Assembly: GCF_024582815.1 (NCBI RefSeq)
Contig: NZ_CP102099.1
Span: 2,790,001-2,854,000, forward strand
DNA: 64,000 nucleotides
Origin: Acinetobacter colistiniresistens
GTDB taxonomy: Bacteria; Pseudomonadota; Gammaproteobacteria; Pseudomonadales; Moraxellaceae
Direction: 5' to 3'
The notes beneath the pieces are model-generated. The model searched no databases. It saw nothing but the letters and a program-made list of their open reading frames with translations, and was not told the DNA's origin. The position numbers and the translations under genes are program-made. Numbering within the stretch: position 1 is the stretch's first letter; each line of letters begins with the position of its first letter. Positions 40,717-50,356 of the stretch are shown piece by piece.

Positions 40717-42293
40717 TGATTTCTGAAAGCGTGGTCGATCTTTCGCGGTTCCAATTTGCAATGACCGCAATGTATCACTTTCTTTTCGTCCCTCTAACTT
40801 TAGGTCTGGCTTTTATTCTTGCCATTATGGAAACCACGTATGTGATTTCTGGTAAAGAAATCTATAAAGACATGACCAAATTCTGGGGGAAACTCTTCGG
40901 GATTAACTTTGCCCTAGGTGTAACCACTGGTTTAACCATGGAATTCCAGTTTGGTACCAACTGGGCCTATTATTCCCACTATGTAGGCGATATTTTCGGG
41001 GCGCCACTTGCCATTGAAGGTTTGATGGCCTTCTTCCTTGAATCAACCTTTATCGGTTTGTTCTTCTTTGGGTGGGATCGCCTATCTAAAGTCCAACATT
41101 TAGGCGTGACGTGGTTAGTCGCAATTGGTTCGAATATGTCTGCCTTGTGGATTCTGATCGCAAACGGTTGGATGCAAAACCCAGTTGGTGCTGCATTTAA
41201 CTACGAAACCATGCGTATGGAACTGGTTGATTTCGGTGCATTGATCTTCAACCCTGTTGCTCAGGTGAAGTTTGTACATACGGTTTCTGCGGGTTATGTC
41301 ACAGGTGCGATCTTCGTTCTTGCGATCTCAAGCTACTATCTACTAAAGAAACGTGACTTACCTTTTGCGCGTCGTTCATTCGCAATTGCTGCCATCTTCG
41401 GTTTAGCTTCAACACTTTCTGTGATTTTGCTTGGTGATGAATCTGGTTATGAACTCGGTGATGTTCAAAAAACCAAACTTGCTGCAATCGAAGCTGAATG
41501 GCATACCGAACCTGCGCCTGCTGCATTTACCTTATTTGGTCTCCCAAATCAGCAGGAAATGCGCACCGATTATGCAATTAAGATTCCTTATGTGATGGGG
41601 ATTATTGCAACGCGTTCTACAGACAAAGAAGTGACCGGTTTACGCGACTTGATGAAAGAACATGAAGTGCGTATCCGTAACGGTATGGTGGCTTATAGCG
41701 AGTTAGAAAAACTTCGTGCGGGCGACCGTTCTCCAGACTTATTGGCTTCATTTGAGAAAAATCAAAAAGACTTAGGTTATGGCCTACTCTTGAAAAAATA
41801 TTCTCCAAATGTGGTTGATGCAACTGAAGAACATATTCAGGCGGCAACTAAAGACACCATTCCAAATGTAGCGGCTCTATTCTTCTCATTCCGTGCAATG
41901 GTGGCTTCTGGCTTCCTGATGTTATTGCTATTCCTTCTTGCAACATGGTCAGTGGCAAAACGTAATGCCGAAGATAAGCCTTGGTTACTCAAATTTGCTT
42001 TGCTTGCTCTCCCACTCCCATGGATTGCAGCTCAAACAGGTTGGTATGTGGCTGAAGGTGGCCGTCAACCCTGGTCGATTGGTGAAATTCTACCAACACA
42101 CCTCTCAGCATCTAGCGTAAGTACTGGTGATGTGTGGGGTTCAATTATTGCACTTGCCGCGTTCTATACTGTACTGCTCATTATTGAAATGTATTTAATG
42201 ATCAAATTTGCTCGTTTAGGTCCAAGCTCTTTGCATACTGGTAAATATCACTTTGAAAAACTAGAAGCAAAAGCTGGGGAGGCTCAATCATGA
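40716..42293 (+). CDS. cydA: Cytochrome bd ubiquinol oxidase subunit I
   Basis: A 525-residue inner-membrane subunit that carries the three hemes. The heme b595/b558 region starts [20 protein letters not shown] with the axial His; [32 protein letters not shown] (given in part: [11 protein letters not shown]) is the quinol-binding Q-loop, of the short type. The conserved GRQPW is in [16 protein letters not shown]. It couples quinol oxidation to oxygen reduction with high affinity. Co-transcribed with cydP and cydB: one-base and four-base overlaps. Confidence 0.96.
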   Translation: MISESVVDLSRFQFAMTAMYHFLFVPLTLGLAFILAIMETTYVISGKEIYKDMTKFWGKLFGINFALGVTTGLTMEFQFGTNWAYYSHYVGDIFGAPLAIEGLMAFFLESTFIGLFFFGWDRLSKVQHLGVTWLVAIGSNMSALWILIANGWMQNPVGAAFNYETMRMELVDFGALIFNPVAQVKFVHTVSAGYVTGAIFVLAISSYYLLKKRDLPFARRSFAIAAIFGLASTLSVILLGDESGYELGDVQKTKLAAIEAEWHTEPAPAAFTLFGLPNQQEMRTDYAIKIPYVMGIIATRSTDKEVTGLRDLMKEHEVRIRNGMVAYSELEKLRAGDRSPDLLASFEKNQKDLGYGLLLKKYSPNVVDATEEHIQAATKDTIPNVAALFFSFRAMVASGFLMLLLFLLATWSVAKRNAEDKPWLLKFALLALPLPWIAAQTGWYVAEGGRQPWSIGEILPTHLSASSVSTGDVWGSIIALAAFYTVLLIIEMYLMIKFARLGPSSLHTGKYHFEKLEAKAGEAQS

Positions 42294-43435
42294 TCGAATA
42301 TGAACTCCTAAAAATCATCTGGTGGGTACTGGTTGGTGTACTACTGATTGGCTTTGCCCTCACCGATGGTTTCGATATGGGCTCAATGGCACTGATGCCA
42401 TTCGTGGGTAAAACTGACTCTGAACGCCGTGCAGCAATCAATACCATTGCACCGCACTGGGACGGTAACCAAGTCTGGTTTATTACAGCTGGTGGTGCAC
42501 TATTTGCTGCTTGGCCAATGGTCTATGCGGTGGCCTTCTCTGGCATGTATTGGGCCTTACTGCTGGTTCTATTTGCCCTGTTCCTGCGACCCGTCGGTTT
42601 CGACTATCGCTCTAAATTAGCGAATACCCAATGGCGTACCTCTTGGGACTGGGGACTATGTATCGGTGGCGCTGTTCCTGCACTGGTGTTTGGCGTAGCC
42701 TTTGGTAACTTGTTCCTCGGTGTACCCTTTAGCTTAGACGACACGTTACGTTCGCAATATACAGGTAGCTTCTTTGCACTCTTAAATCCGTTTGCACTGA
42801 TTTGCGGTCTTGTTAGCCTATCAATGTTATGTGCACATGGTGGTGCTTGGCTGATGCTGCGTACCGATGGCAATTTGCATAACCGTTCTGCCAAAGCTAC
42901 ACAGATCATGGCAATCGTGTTCCTTGTGTGCTTCTTGGCTGCGGGTGCATGGTTAGCCTTTGGCAATATCTCCGGTTATAGCTATGCCACTACGGTCAAT
43001 ACCAATGCTGCGCTTAACCCACTTGCGAAAGATGTGGTGACCAATGCCAATCATGGTTGGTTAAACAACTATACAACGTACCCGATCACCATGGCTGCAC
43101 CAATCGCTGCAATCTTGGGGGCATTATTGGTAATTGTTAGTGCCGCGAAACATAAAGCAGCTGTGAGTTTTACCGGTACAAGTCTGATGATTGTTGGTGC
43201 AATCCTGACTGCCGGTTTTGCCTTGTTCCCATTCTTATTACCATCAAGCATTGACCCAACCTCAAGCTTGACCATGTGGGATGCTGTTTCTAGTCATAAA
43301 ACCCTTGGTGTAATGACCGTTGCTGCATGTATCTTCGTTCCACTCATTTTGATCTACACCTCTTGGTCGTATTACAAAATGTGGGGTGTCATCACCAACA
43401 AACATATTGAAGAAAATTCACATAGTTTGTATTAA
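42290..43435 (+). CDS. cydB: Cytochrome bd ubiquinol oxidase subunit II
   Basis: A 381-residue membrane subunit with eight or nine helices. Visible family motifs are [17 protein letters not shown] and [21 protein letters not shown]. It pairs with CydA to hold heme d at the interface. Its ATG overlaps the cydA stop (ATGA), typical coupling for subunits made in equal amounts. The next gene, cydX, begins 14 bases downstream. Confidence 0.96.
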   Translation: MIEYELLKIIWWVLVGVLLIGFALTDGFDMGSMALMPFVGKTDSERRAAINTIAPHWDGNQVWFITAGGALFAAWPMVYAVAFSGMYWALLLVLFALFLRPVGFDYRSKLANTQWRTSWDWGLCIGGAVPALVFGVAFGNLFLGVPFSLDDTLRSQYTGSFFALLNPFALICGLVSLSMLCAHGGAWLMLRTDGNLHNRSAKATQIMAIVFLVCFLAAGAWLAFGNISGYSYATTVNTNAALNPLAKDVVTNANHGWLNNYTTYPITMAAPIAAILGALLVIVSAAKHKAAVSFTGTSLMIVGAILTAGFALFPFLLPSSIDPTSSLTMWDAVSSHKTLGVMTVAACIFVPLILIYTSWSYYKMWGVITNKHIEENSHSLY

Positions 43436-43449
43436 TCAGGAGATATAAC

Positions 43450-43551
43450 ATGTGGTATTTTGCATGGATTCTAGGCATTTTGATGGCGTGCTTTGCAGGT
43501 GTACTCAGTGCACTGTATATCGAACACCATCAAAATTTAGATGAGGAATAA
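43450..43551 (+). CDS. cydX: Cytochrome bd small subunit CydX
   Basis: A 33-residue single-helix protein starting MWYFAWILG and ending NLDEE. The family signature W-Y-F-x-W-x-L-G is present, and it directly follows cydB with an AGGAG element. CydX is needed for stability and activity of cytochrome bd-I. It is too short for many gene finders. Confidence 0.93.
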   Translation: MWYFAWILGILMACFAGVLSALYIEHHQNLDEE

Positions 43552-43555
43552 TAAA

Positions 43556-43852
43556 ATGGCTGAAGCAATGACAACACCGAAGAATAGTAAAGCGCAAGTA
43601 TTTGCAATGACCGTTTCGTTTTTGTTGGCATTGCCCCTTGCTGCTATTTTACTGATACACCCATCCCTGATGTTGGATGCAAACGGACATTACAATCATA
43701 GCTTGCTCATGTTGGTAATGATTGGAATTTCTGGTGGCTTCGTGCATGGCGTTGGGTTTATACCCAGATTCTGGTTATGGAAATGGTTATTTAGTCCCTA
43801 CATCGCCTGGCCTTTAATGCTGTTAGGGTATTTTATTTGGGTCGGCAACTAA
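43556..43852 (+). CDS. ybgE: Cyd operon protein YbgE
   Basis: A 98-residue membrane protein with three helices and the family motif GGFVHGVGFIPRFWLWKWLFSP. YbgE follows cydX in many cyd operons; its role in bd oxidase assembly is uncertain. GAGG lies nine bases before the ATG at 43556; the frame is open from 43541. Last gene of cydPABX-ybgE. Confidence 0.87.
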   Translation: MAEAMTTPKNSKAQVFAMTVSFLLALPLAAILLIHPSLMLDANGHYNHSLLMLVMIGISGGFVHGVGFIPRFWLWKWLFSPYIAWPLMLLGYFIWVGN

Positions 43853-43867
43853 ATCCCTCCTCACCAT

Positions 43868-43901
43868 AAAAAAGCTGCTGGTTGATCTGGCAGCTTTTTT
43901 A
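43868..43901 (+). terminator. Terminator of the cyd operon
   Basis: AAAAAAGCTGC and GCAGCTTTTTT form a perfect stem with an 11-base loop; the A/T runs allow action in both directions. Confidence 0.88.
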
Positions 43902-43954
43902 TTTAGTGTAGTTTAGAATAAAACCAAACTAAATTTGATCGATCTTGAAATAAT

Positions 43955-44790
43955 TTAATCTACTTTACTCGATGGTTGAATCTCATCACCACTTTCACGC
44001 TGGTCAATTTGAGCTTGTACAGTTTGCTCGGTAACTATTGTATCGCTAACTTCTTCTTCAGTATTTTGTTCTAACTGATTCGGCTTATCAATCATTTGCT
44101 GATACTTAGATACGGCACTCTCTTTTAAATTCTGGACTTGCTCACTCTCGAGGATGCGCTTACTGGTATCTAACGCTTTATTAGCAAGTGTTTTGGAACC
44201 ATCAAGCAAACTAGTTTTCGCAGAACCCAAAAGTGCTGTTAAATGCTCAGCACTATCGGTATGAAAATCTTTTAGAATGTGTTGTTCCGTATTTTCAACT
44301 GAAAAATCCAAATAGGGTGCTTCAGAAAATTTAAGTGCATTCGCAATAAAAACGGTGGGGATGGAACCACGTTTGGTATTATATTCTCGAACATAATGAT
44401 TGAATGTTTCACGTTGATGTCCAATTTCATCCTCAACAGCCTTTATACTCTGCATTAGACTCTGGTATTGTTCATTTGCTTTAAGATCAGGATAACGCTG
44501 AACCAAACCTTGAATTCCCATCAAAGCTACTTGTGACTCACGCTGCCCAGAAACAATTTCATTTGCTTTAGTTACATCTTTAGAAATAGTCAGATGTAAA
44601 AGTTGCTCGCCATCTTGATAATTTTTAACTACATCAATTAATTGATTAATCAGATTCACTTTTTTTGCAACGATACAGAAATATTAGACAGACTAGATTT
44701 AATAAACTCTGCTTTTGCTTGCAAAGTATTATACGCTTTGAGCAGCAGATACATCACAATCAAAAAAATGAAAAATATAATCCAAAACAT
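43955..44790 (-). pseudogene. LemA-family protein gene, frameshifted in a poly-A run
   Basis: LemA proteins have one N-terminal membrane helix and a four-helix bundle. The 5' part (44790 down to 44660) encodes MFWIIFFIFLIVMYLLLKAY, then NTLQAKAEF, and LSNISVSLQKK before TGA. The rest, in another frame, continues NLINQLIDVVKNYQDGEQ and holds the bundle (RYPDLKANEQYQ, ETFNHYVREYNTK) and an acidic tail. Together they match the LemA order, including the dLinqLv-like block after the helix. One more A in the 7-base run at 44660-44666 would join the frames. A GAGGGTGAT element precedes the ATG at 44790. The 3' frame alone could start at GTG 44659 without the helix. Confidence 0.8.
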
Positions 44791-45464
44791 ATCACCCTCA
44801 AATCATTTTCTCATTATTTAGAAGCTTGGAATAGCTTCCGTCAATTGAATCAATATTTTAAATATTTATAAGTATGTTAAATGAAGCCAGATCAAAAAAC
44901 CATCTGATACATTCGTACAGCATAGAGCCAGTTCCATTTCAAAAAACTCAAACAACAAACTTAAACTATTGAATTAATATACTTTACTAACCGCATCTGG
45001 CATCAAAAAAATTAAAACCAAGACTATTTAAAATCAAAATTCATGAAAAAAGTCCTATAATGTAAAATAAAATCCAACTTAATATTTATATTTGATAATA
45101 TTTTATATAACAGATTTATCAAATCTGATAAGCGTTTTCATTTTAAATCTATAATTAAAAACATAGTACCAACTGCAATAGCAATATGATCCAAGCTTGA
45201 CTAAAAATGAGCCTGACCAAGATTCGAATCTTTCTTATAAAATTTTACTTTAAAACCCGCCTCATAGCAGTATCTCAATACTGTATCAGACATCTTATAG
45301 CTAAAATTACGATAATTTTGACATAAGAAAATAAAATAAGACATGAGAGATAGTGCTATGGCAAAAGTAATCTCAGCAAAAGAAGTTAAGTCCGTGGGCA
45401 AGATATTTGCTTTCATCGTTTAATAGTTAAGATAACAGCATTAATCATTATCTCGATTGATTGA

Positions 45465-45782
45465 TGCTATCATGTCATACCATTGCAATTACAAAGTCAT
45501 CATAATGTAGTTATCTATAGCTACTACTCTGTATTTTTGCCTATATTTCATACATTTTATCATTGGTGAGCAAAAGCCCTACCACAACTTTTATCGGCAA
45601 TTACCACGATTTTATTTCTGATTCCCCTGACCTCAGCACTTGCTTATTTATTCCCAAGCCAAGAGCTTTGGTTTCCAACTAACATTTTTGTTCGAATCTA
45701 CTTCACCGCTTTGGTGTTTATACGTTTTACTAACAGTACAAAGATCGAACATACTAGGCTTGTACTCACCACCAAACAATAA
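45465..45782 (+). pseudogene. Fragment of a membrane-protein gene with an internal stop
   Basis: One plus-strand frame stays open from 45465 to a TAA at 45780-45782, apart from a TGA at about 45567. It reads YSYYSVFLPIFHTFYHW, stop, AKALPQLLSAITTILFLIPL, then AYLFPSQELWFPTNIFVRI. The amino-acid pattern looks like membrane helices, not random A/T-rich sequence, and a good terminator follows at once. No start codon with a ribosome-binding site is visible. I cannot name the family. Chance openness is possible. The rest of 44791-45464 shows nothing I can support. Confidence 0.4.
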
Positions 45783-45812
45783 AAAAGCCGATGATGACAT
45801 CAGCTTTTTTAT
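45781..45812. terminator. Bidirectional terminator
   Basis: AAAAAAGC and GCTTTTTT enclose GATG/CATC with one mismatch. It lies between the membrane-gene remnant and the convergent DUF2057 gene and has T runs on both strands. Confidence 0.8.
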
Positions 45813-45823
45813 CATATTATAAA

Positions 45824-46489
45824 TTAGTTCGTTTGACCTGCGAGCCAAGCCATAAACTTTTGACGTTCAGCTTTAGACGCTTTTTGCCATAATTCAGCTA
45901 GCTGTTGATCAGTGGTTTTTCCTGCTCCTGTAGCAGTGGTAGTTACTGCTACAGGTACGGCAGCGTGTGCTGCATAAACAGGTGCTGGTTGATTTATAGT
46001 ATTGTTTTTGTTCTTTTGTGTCAGGTCTAAGGTACGACTTAACAAATTATTCCCAGAGAACCACGGTTGTGCTTCATTGTTTGCACCTGTTTGTTGAACA
46101 ACAAGCTTTTTATTTTGATCATATAAAGCAACCGTCGGTTGATCTGCATATTTTTTTGCAGCTTCAAAGCTTTTTGGCGCATTTACAAGCCCTAAACTAT
46201 ACGACTGGTTATCTTTTAAGTTGGAAGCTTGCAGGGTTACCACACCAGATTTAAGGATGTCATGTTCACCACTCAAGTGCTCAAAGTATTCACGATAGCG
46301 CACATTAACGGTTAAATCACCTGGATCAACCTGATAGGTACTCTTCTTTGAAGGAATCAAACCATTATTTACTTCTTGACCATTTACAGCAAGAATCACG
46401 ATTTCTTCAGGTGCAGTGATTGTAACTGCTGAAAAAACTGAACTACTTAATAATAAACCGACAGCAGCAACACCAACTCTTAAAGACAT
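45824..46489 (-). CDS. YccT/DUF2057-family periplasmic protein
   Basis: A 221-residue exported protein. The signal peptide runs to SSSVFSA (cleavage near residue 21). The first half matches the YccT type: ITAPEEIVILAVNGQEV, then YQVDPGDLTVNVRYREYF. The second half has an Ala/Thr-rich linker and a C-terminal helix LAELWQKASKAERQKFMAWL. E. coli YccT (CsgI) inhibits curli assembly, but no curli genes are seen here, so the role is open. Single gene. Confidence 0.8.
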   Translation of the reverse strand: MSLRVGVAAVGLLLSSSVFSAVTITAPEEIVILAVNGQEVNNGLIPSKKSTYQVDPGDLTVNVRYREYFEHLSGEHDILKSGVVTLQASNLKDNQSYSLGLVNAPKSFEAAKKYADQPTVALYDQNKKLVVQQTGANNEAQPWFSGNNLLSRTLDLTQKNKNNTINQPAPVYAAHAAVPVAVTTTATGAGKTTDQQLAELWQKASKAERQKFMAWLAGQTN

Positions 46490-46793
46490 TAGACTCTTCT
46501 CGATATAAACATTTTTATGAAATCGTATGCACTATGCAACGCGATTGTGACCATTTTATGACAATATTTTTAATTATAACAAAAACAATATTTTACAATT
46601 GATTGATGTAGAACTGGTGTTTTGGCAATTCTCTACAATGATAAAACCTTTATGTTATAAATCCTTTTATCGTCAATTTCTTTTGGTAATTTACTATGAA
46701 ACACCACAGGCCACAACCGCTCGAATCTAAACCTTAAACGACTTTTCTTATGCTGATATCATAAAAAAGAAAATGCAGGTTTCTACACTCAAG
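46490..46793. other. 304-base gap without a gene
   Basis: A/T-rich sequence upstream of the DUF2057 gene and downstream of the lysozyme gene. ACAATATTTT is repeated (about 46560 and 46588). No ORF, terminator or RNA gene was recognised. Confidence 0.3.
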
Positions 46794-47378
46794 CTACTTT
46801 TTTAAAAATAGTGCCCGCTCTGTTTCACGGCGCCGAACCAAACCTCTTAACATTTTACCTCCGCCACGGTTCCAGACAAGGAACTGATCGGCTGCTCCGT
46901 CATAGTCCTCTGCATTGAGCTTTTTAAGCAGTGTAGAGCGCTTAAATGCGCTTTGACCAATATTATATGTCAGTGATATCAAGGCATCGAATTGATTTTG
47001 ATTAATTACGACGTTAACAGCTTGATTGACTGTTGCCTCGAAGCGCCTCAAGTCTTGTTGAAAAAAGGACTTGGCCTGCTCCACTGTGCAACGATCTCCC
47101 CGTTTCACTCTAAGACCATTTGGGTAAATTGTCGTACCAAAACCAATTGTCCAGATGCCTACACCATCGTCATAAGCATTTAGTTTTAAATCTTCAAAGC
47201 TTGTAATCAGATTTATACCGACACTACTGGTCAATTTTTCCGAATCAGTAGCTACACCAATACTCTCAACAACATCATAAGCAGTTGCCACATCAAAAGA
47301 TGGATTCGTTGTACTGGCCTTCTTCCGCATTGATTGATTGCCCGTTAACGTTTTCAAGAAATCTAATATTGCTTTCAT
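46794..47378 (-). CDS. Phage-type lysozyme (glycoside hydrolase family 24)
   Basis: A 194-residue endolysin-like muramidase. The catalytic Glu is in ITSFEDLKLNAYDDGVGIWT, followed by IGFGTT, giving the E-x8-D-x5-T pattern of T4/lambdoid lysozymes; QNQFDALISLTYNIG and LLKKLNAEDYDGAADQF complete the fold. There is no clear signal peptide but a 50-residue N-terminal extension. No holin, spanin or other phage gene is next to it. It may be the last piece of a prophage or a domesticated lysin. GGGAGTGATAG precedes the ATG. Confidence 0.9.
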   Translation of the reverse strand: MKAILDFLKTLTGNQSMRKKASTTNPSFDVATAYDVVESIGVATDSEKLTSSVGINLITSFEDLKLNAYDDGVGIWTIGFGTTIYPNGLRVKRGDRCTVEQAKSFFQQDLRRFEATVNQAVNVVINQNQFDALISLTYNIGQSAFKRSTLLKKLNAEDYDGAADQFLVWNRGGGKMLRGLVRRRETERALFLKK

Positions 47379-47540
47379 CTATCACTCCCGCTTCTCCCTT
47401 ATATCACTTTTGCCTTTTAATGTGTTGGATGATATTCAAGGCTGTCTTAACTTCTTGTCGATGAATCAGGCATAGTCTGATTGGACGAATATCTATTTAA
47501 TAACACGCCAACCAAACAGTTAATCTAAATTGTGTCATCA

Positions 47541-47566
47541 TAAAAAACCCACCGAATGGGTGGGTA
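47541..47566 (-). terminator. Terminator after the 152-residue secreted protein gene
   Basis: ACCCACC and GGTGGGT pair around a 5-base loop, with six T on the minus strand. Confidence 0.8.
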
Positions 47567-47607
47567 TATTTTTCAAATATTCATCTGCAAAACAATATCC
47601 AATCTGC

Positions 47608-48066
47608 TCACTCCCCAATCGGGATTGATAGTCTAAGTTGATTGCTTCTCTGCTCTGAAGGAAACGAAGGTTGCTGCAGAATTTTTTGTTGATAGTCCTG
47701 TTCTGAAATTACACCTTTATTTCGTGCTTTTTGCATTAAGTTAAACTGCTGCTCCTGACCATACGCATTCAAAGCATCAAAATGTCGATGTTCCAAAAGG
47801 TATTGGGATTTGTCATGAGGACTCATATTCGAAGTATTGGCTTGAATTTCATGTTGTTTTTCTAAGTTGTAATGGCGTTGATTGATACGGTCTTGTTCTT
47901 GTTGTTTGAATGACTCAAAGAAATCAAAACGATCGCCACTCTTCTCATATTGAGGCTCTTCTTTTTTCAGAATTAAAAAAGATTGAGGCTTCTTAAACAA
48001 ATCATCGGCACTATATGCAGAACCACAAACTAAGCTACTTATCAGGAGAATTAATATTTTTTTCAC
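47608..48066 (-). CDS. Small exported protein of unknown function
   Basis: About 152 residues with a signal peptide (KKILILLISSLVCGSAYS, then A). The mature protein is rich in Gln, Glu, His and Asp with long helices (FFESFKQQEQDRINQRHYN) and no Cys or catalytic motif. The GTG at 48066 gives a clean signal peptide and has GAG eight bases upstream; another GTG at 48075 adds three residues. I do not recognise the family. Single gene with its own terminator. Confidence 0.75.
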   Translation of the reverse strand: MKKILILLISSLVCGSAYSADDLFKKPQSFLILKKEEPQYEKSGDRFDFFESFKQQEQDRINQRHYNLEKQHEIQANTSNMSPHDKSQYLLEHRHFDALNAYGQEQQFNLMQKARNKGVISEQDYQQKILQQPSFPSEQRSNQLRLSIPIGE

Positions 48067-48311
48067 AATATACACTCAATACAAAACAAACAAAGACAAG
48101 TGTATATTTTATAATTTATGCACAAAAATTCAAATTTAATGTTACAAAACAAAATCTTATGATAATTTCACTTAATCATAACCTATACTTTCCAGCGATG
48201 AAGACCGACTCTATTCTAGCACCTCATTTTATTCTGTTTATTCTTCTATAGCATGAAAGCAGACTATTTATTCTGGAGCTTATAAAGCTTCGGGGAATCA
48301 TTTTATTGCAA

Positions 48312-48338
48312 TAAAAAAAGAGCACTAAAAGTGCCCTT
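48312..48338 (-). terminator. Terminator after the nitroreductase gene
   Basis: On the minus strand AAAGGGCAC, TTTTA, and GTGCTCTTT are followed by a T run. Confidence 0.8.
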
Positions 48339-48357
48339 TCTTGATACTCGTTTAAAC

Positions 48358-48954
48358 TTAGTTAAAAGTTTTAAAGCGAGCCGTATCATCCATATAGGTT
48401 TTTTCGCCTGCTGCTGCTTCGATAGAACCAAATACAAGCTGAGCACGTAATTTCCAGTTTGCAGGAATCTCAAAAGTTTCAGCAACTTCTTCATCGATAA
48501 TTGGGTTGTAGTGCTGTAAAGATGCACCCACACCGATTTCAGATAAAGCCGTCCAAGTCGCGAACTGAGCAATCGCACTTGAGTGTTCAGACCAAACCGG
48601 GAAGTTATCTGCATACAATGCAAATTGCTCTTGCAGACCTTTTACAACATCTTGATCTTCATAAAATAATGCAGTACCAAAACCTGCTGCAAAACTATCA
48701 ATTTTTGCACTTGTATTCGCAAACGCTTCTGCTGGTATCATTTTACGTAAAGTTTCACGTACGATTTCCCAAAATTTAACGTGTGAGTTCCCATACAAAG
48801 TTACAACACGTGAAGTTTGTGAATTAAATGATGATGGGCTATGTTTAACAGCCTCACGAATCGTTTCTTCAACCTTTTCTTGGTCAACCGTAAGGTTTTT
48901 ACCAATGGCATAAATAGTACGGCGTGATTTGATGCTATTTAAAAAATTGCTCAT
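48358..48954 (-). CDS. Nitroreductase-family oxidoreductase
   Basis: A 198-residue FMN-dependent nitroreductase-like enzyme of the short type. The N-terminal FLNSIKSRRTIYAIG and KHSPSSFNSQTSRVV match the FMN-binding RRxxR and PSSFNxQ motifs; ALSEIGVGASLQHYNPIID is the second FMN block. Such enzymes reduce nitro compounds or quinones with NAD(P)H. The physiological substrate is unknown. Single gene between two terminators. Confidence 0.9.
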   Translation of the reverse strand: MSNFLNSIKSRRTIYAIGKNLTVDQEKVEETIREAVKHSPSSFNSQTSRVVTLYGNSHVKFWEIVRETLRKMIPAEAFANTSAKIDSFAAGFGTALFYEDQDVVKGLQEQFALYADNFPVWSEHSSAIAQFATWTALSEIGVGASLQHYNPIIDEEVAETFEIPANWKLRAQLVFGSIEAAAGEKTYMDDTARFKTFN

Positions 48955-49091
48955 GTTGTTATTCCTACCTTGTGCCCTTAGGGCGTTATCTTGGATTGAA
49001 TGTAGTGTATAACGATGTATTTTTTAGGAACAGCCTAAAAAATATGACAGATCGTTTTATTTTTGAAACAGTCTTATTCTTTATTCAAAAT

Positions 49092-49119
49092 AAAAACTCC
49101 ACATCTGGTGGAGTTTTTT
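49092..49119 (-). terminator. Terminator after ftsY
   Basis: AAAAACTCCAC and GTGGAGTTTTTT form a perfect stem 13 bases beyond the ftsY stop. Confidence 0.88.
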
Positions 49120-49131
49120 ATCATAATTTAA

Positions 49132-50238
49132 TTACTTATCAGTTTCAAATAATGCTGCAACAAATGATTTTGCCGAGAAAGGACGCAAATCATCAATCTT
49201 CTCACCCACACCAATATAACGAATTGGTACATGTGTACGGCTTGCAATATTAAATAGCACACCACCTTTTGCTGTACCATCAAGCTTGGTAATGGTAATA
49301 CCCGTTAAACCTACGGCTTCATCAAAAAGTTGTACTTGGTTAATTGCGTTCTGCCCTGTACCCGCATCAACAATCAACATAATTTCGTGTGGTGCAGTCG
49401 CATCAATCTTTTGCATTACACGTTTTACTTTTTTCAGCTCTTCCATCAAATTCGCTTTATTCTGTAAACGCCCTGCTGTATCGGCAATCAAGACATCAAT
49501 CCCTTTAGCACGTGCACTTTCAAATGCATCAAAAATAACTGAAGCACTATCGGCGCCATGGCCTTGAGCAACAACTGGGATATCATTACGCTCACCCCAA
49601 ATTTGTAACTGCTCAGTAGCTGCTGCACGGAATGTATCACCCGCAGCCAACATCACTTTCTTACCTTCACCTTGTAAACGCTTCGCCAGTTTACCAATGG
49701 TTGTGGTTTTACCTACACCATTTACACCAACCATTAAAATTACATAAGGCGATTTATTCGGATCAATATGCAATGGCTTAACGCGTGGCGCAAGCAAGGC
49801 CACCAACTCTTCTTGCAGTGCTTTATACAAGGCATGTGAATAAATCAAATCACCACGCGCTGTTCTTTCAGTCAAATTCGCAATAATTGTTTTGGTTGCA
49901 TCAACCCCAATATCTGCGACCAGTAACTGCTCTTCAACTTCTTCTAACAGTTCATCGTCAATCTCTTTACCACCGATCAAAATGTTGACCATGCCATCCG
50001 TAAAACTACGACGGGTTTTAGTCAGACCATCTTTCATACGACCAAAAAAGCCTGTTGATTTGACTTCTTCCTCAACAGCAGCGGTCGAAGTAGCTGGTGT
50101 TGGTGTTTCTACAACCTTTTGTACTTCAGGCTCAATAATGGGAACATCGACTGCAGGTAAACTCGGCAATGTGACATCATCATCACCGATGTCCTCATTG
50201 ATCAAGAATTTATTTTGCATATTCGATTGCTGTTGCAT
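49132..50238 (-). CDS. ftsY: Signal recognition particle receptor FtsY
   Basis: The 368-residue membrane-associated SRP receptor GTPase. The acidic A-domain (residues 1-60, with many Glu/Asp/Pro) is short compared with E. coli. The N-domain follows. The G-domain has GVNGVGKTTTIGKLA (P-loop), DTFRAAATEQL, DTAGRLQ and TKLDGTAKGG. It docks ribosome-SRP complexes at the inner membrane. The ATG at 50238 has AAGGA; Met7 is a weaker alternative. Confidence 0.96.
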   Translation of the reverse strand: MQQQSNMQNKFLINEDIGDDDVTLPSLPAVDVPIIEPEVQKVVETPTPATSTAAVEEEVKSTGFFGRMKDGLTKTRRSFTDGMVNILIGGKEIDDELLEEVEEQLLVADIGVDATKTIIANLTERTARGDLIYSHALYKALQEELVALLAPRVKPLHIDPNKSPYVILMVGVNGVGKTTTIGKLAKRLQGEGKKVMLAAGDTFRAAATEQLQIWGERNDIPVVAQGHGADSASVIFDAFESARAKGIDVLIADTAGRLQNKANLMEELKKVKRVMQKIDATAPHEIMLIVDAGTGQNAINQVQLFDEAVGLTGITITKLDGTAKGGVLFNIASRTHVPIRYIGVGEKIDDLRPFSAKSFVAALFETDK

Positions 50239-50356
50239 GTCGATTCCTTGAGATTAAAGCGGCTTTTAAAAAGATGGTCAGTCTAGCATAAATTCATTTG
50301 GTTTTCCCGATCAGGACAACCCATTCATTTATTGATAGAAATGAGTCGTTTAAAAC

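Noticed and set aside
45215..45235. GATTCGAATC, resembling a tRNA T-loop
   Set aside because: No acceptor, D or anticodon stems fit around it; a chance palindrome.
45201..45416. Minus-strand ORF of 71 codons with a hydrophobic stretch
   Set aside because: No ribosome-binding site, A/T-rich region, no family resemblance; could not be supported.
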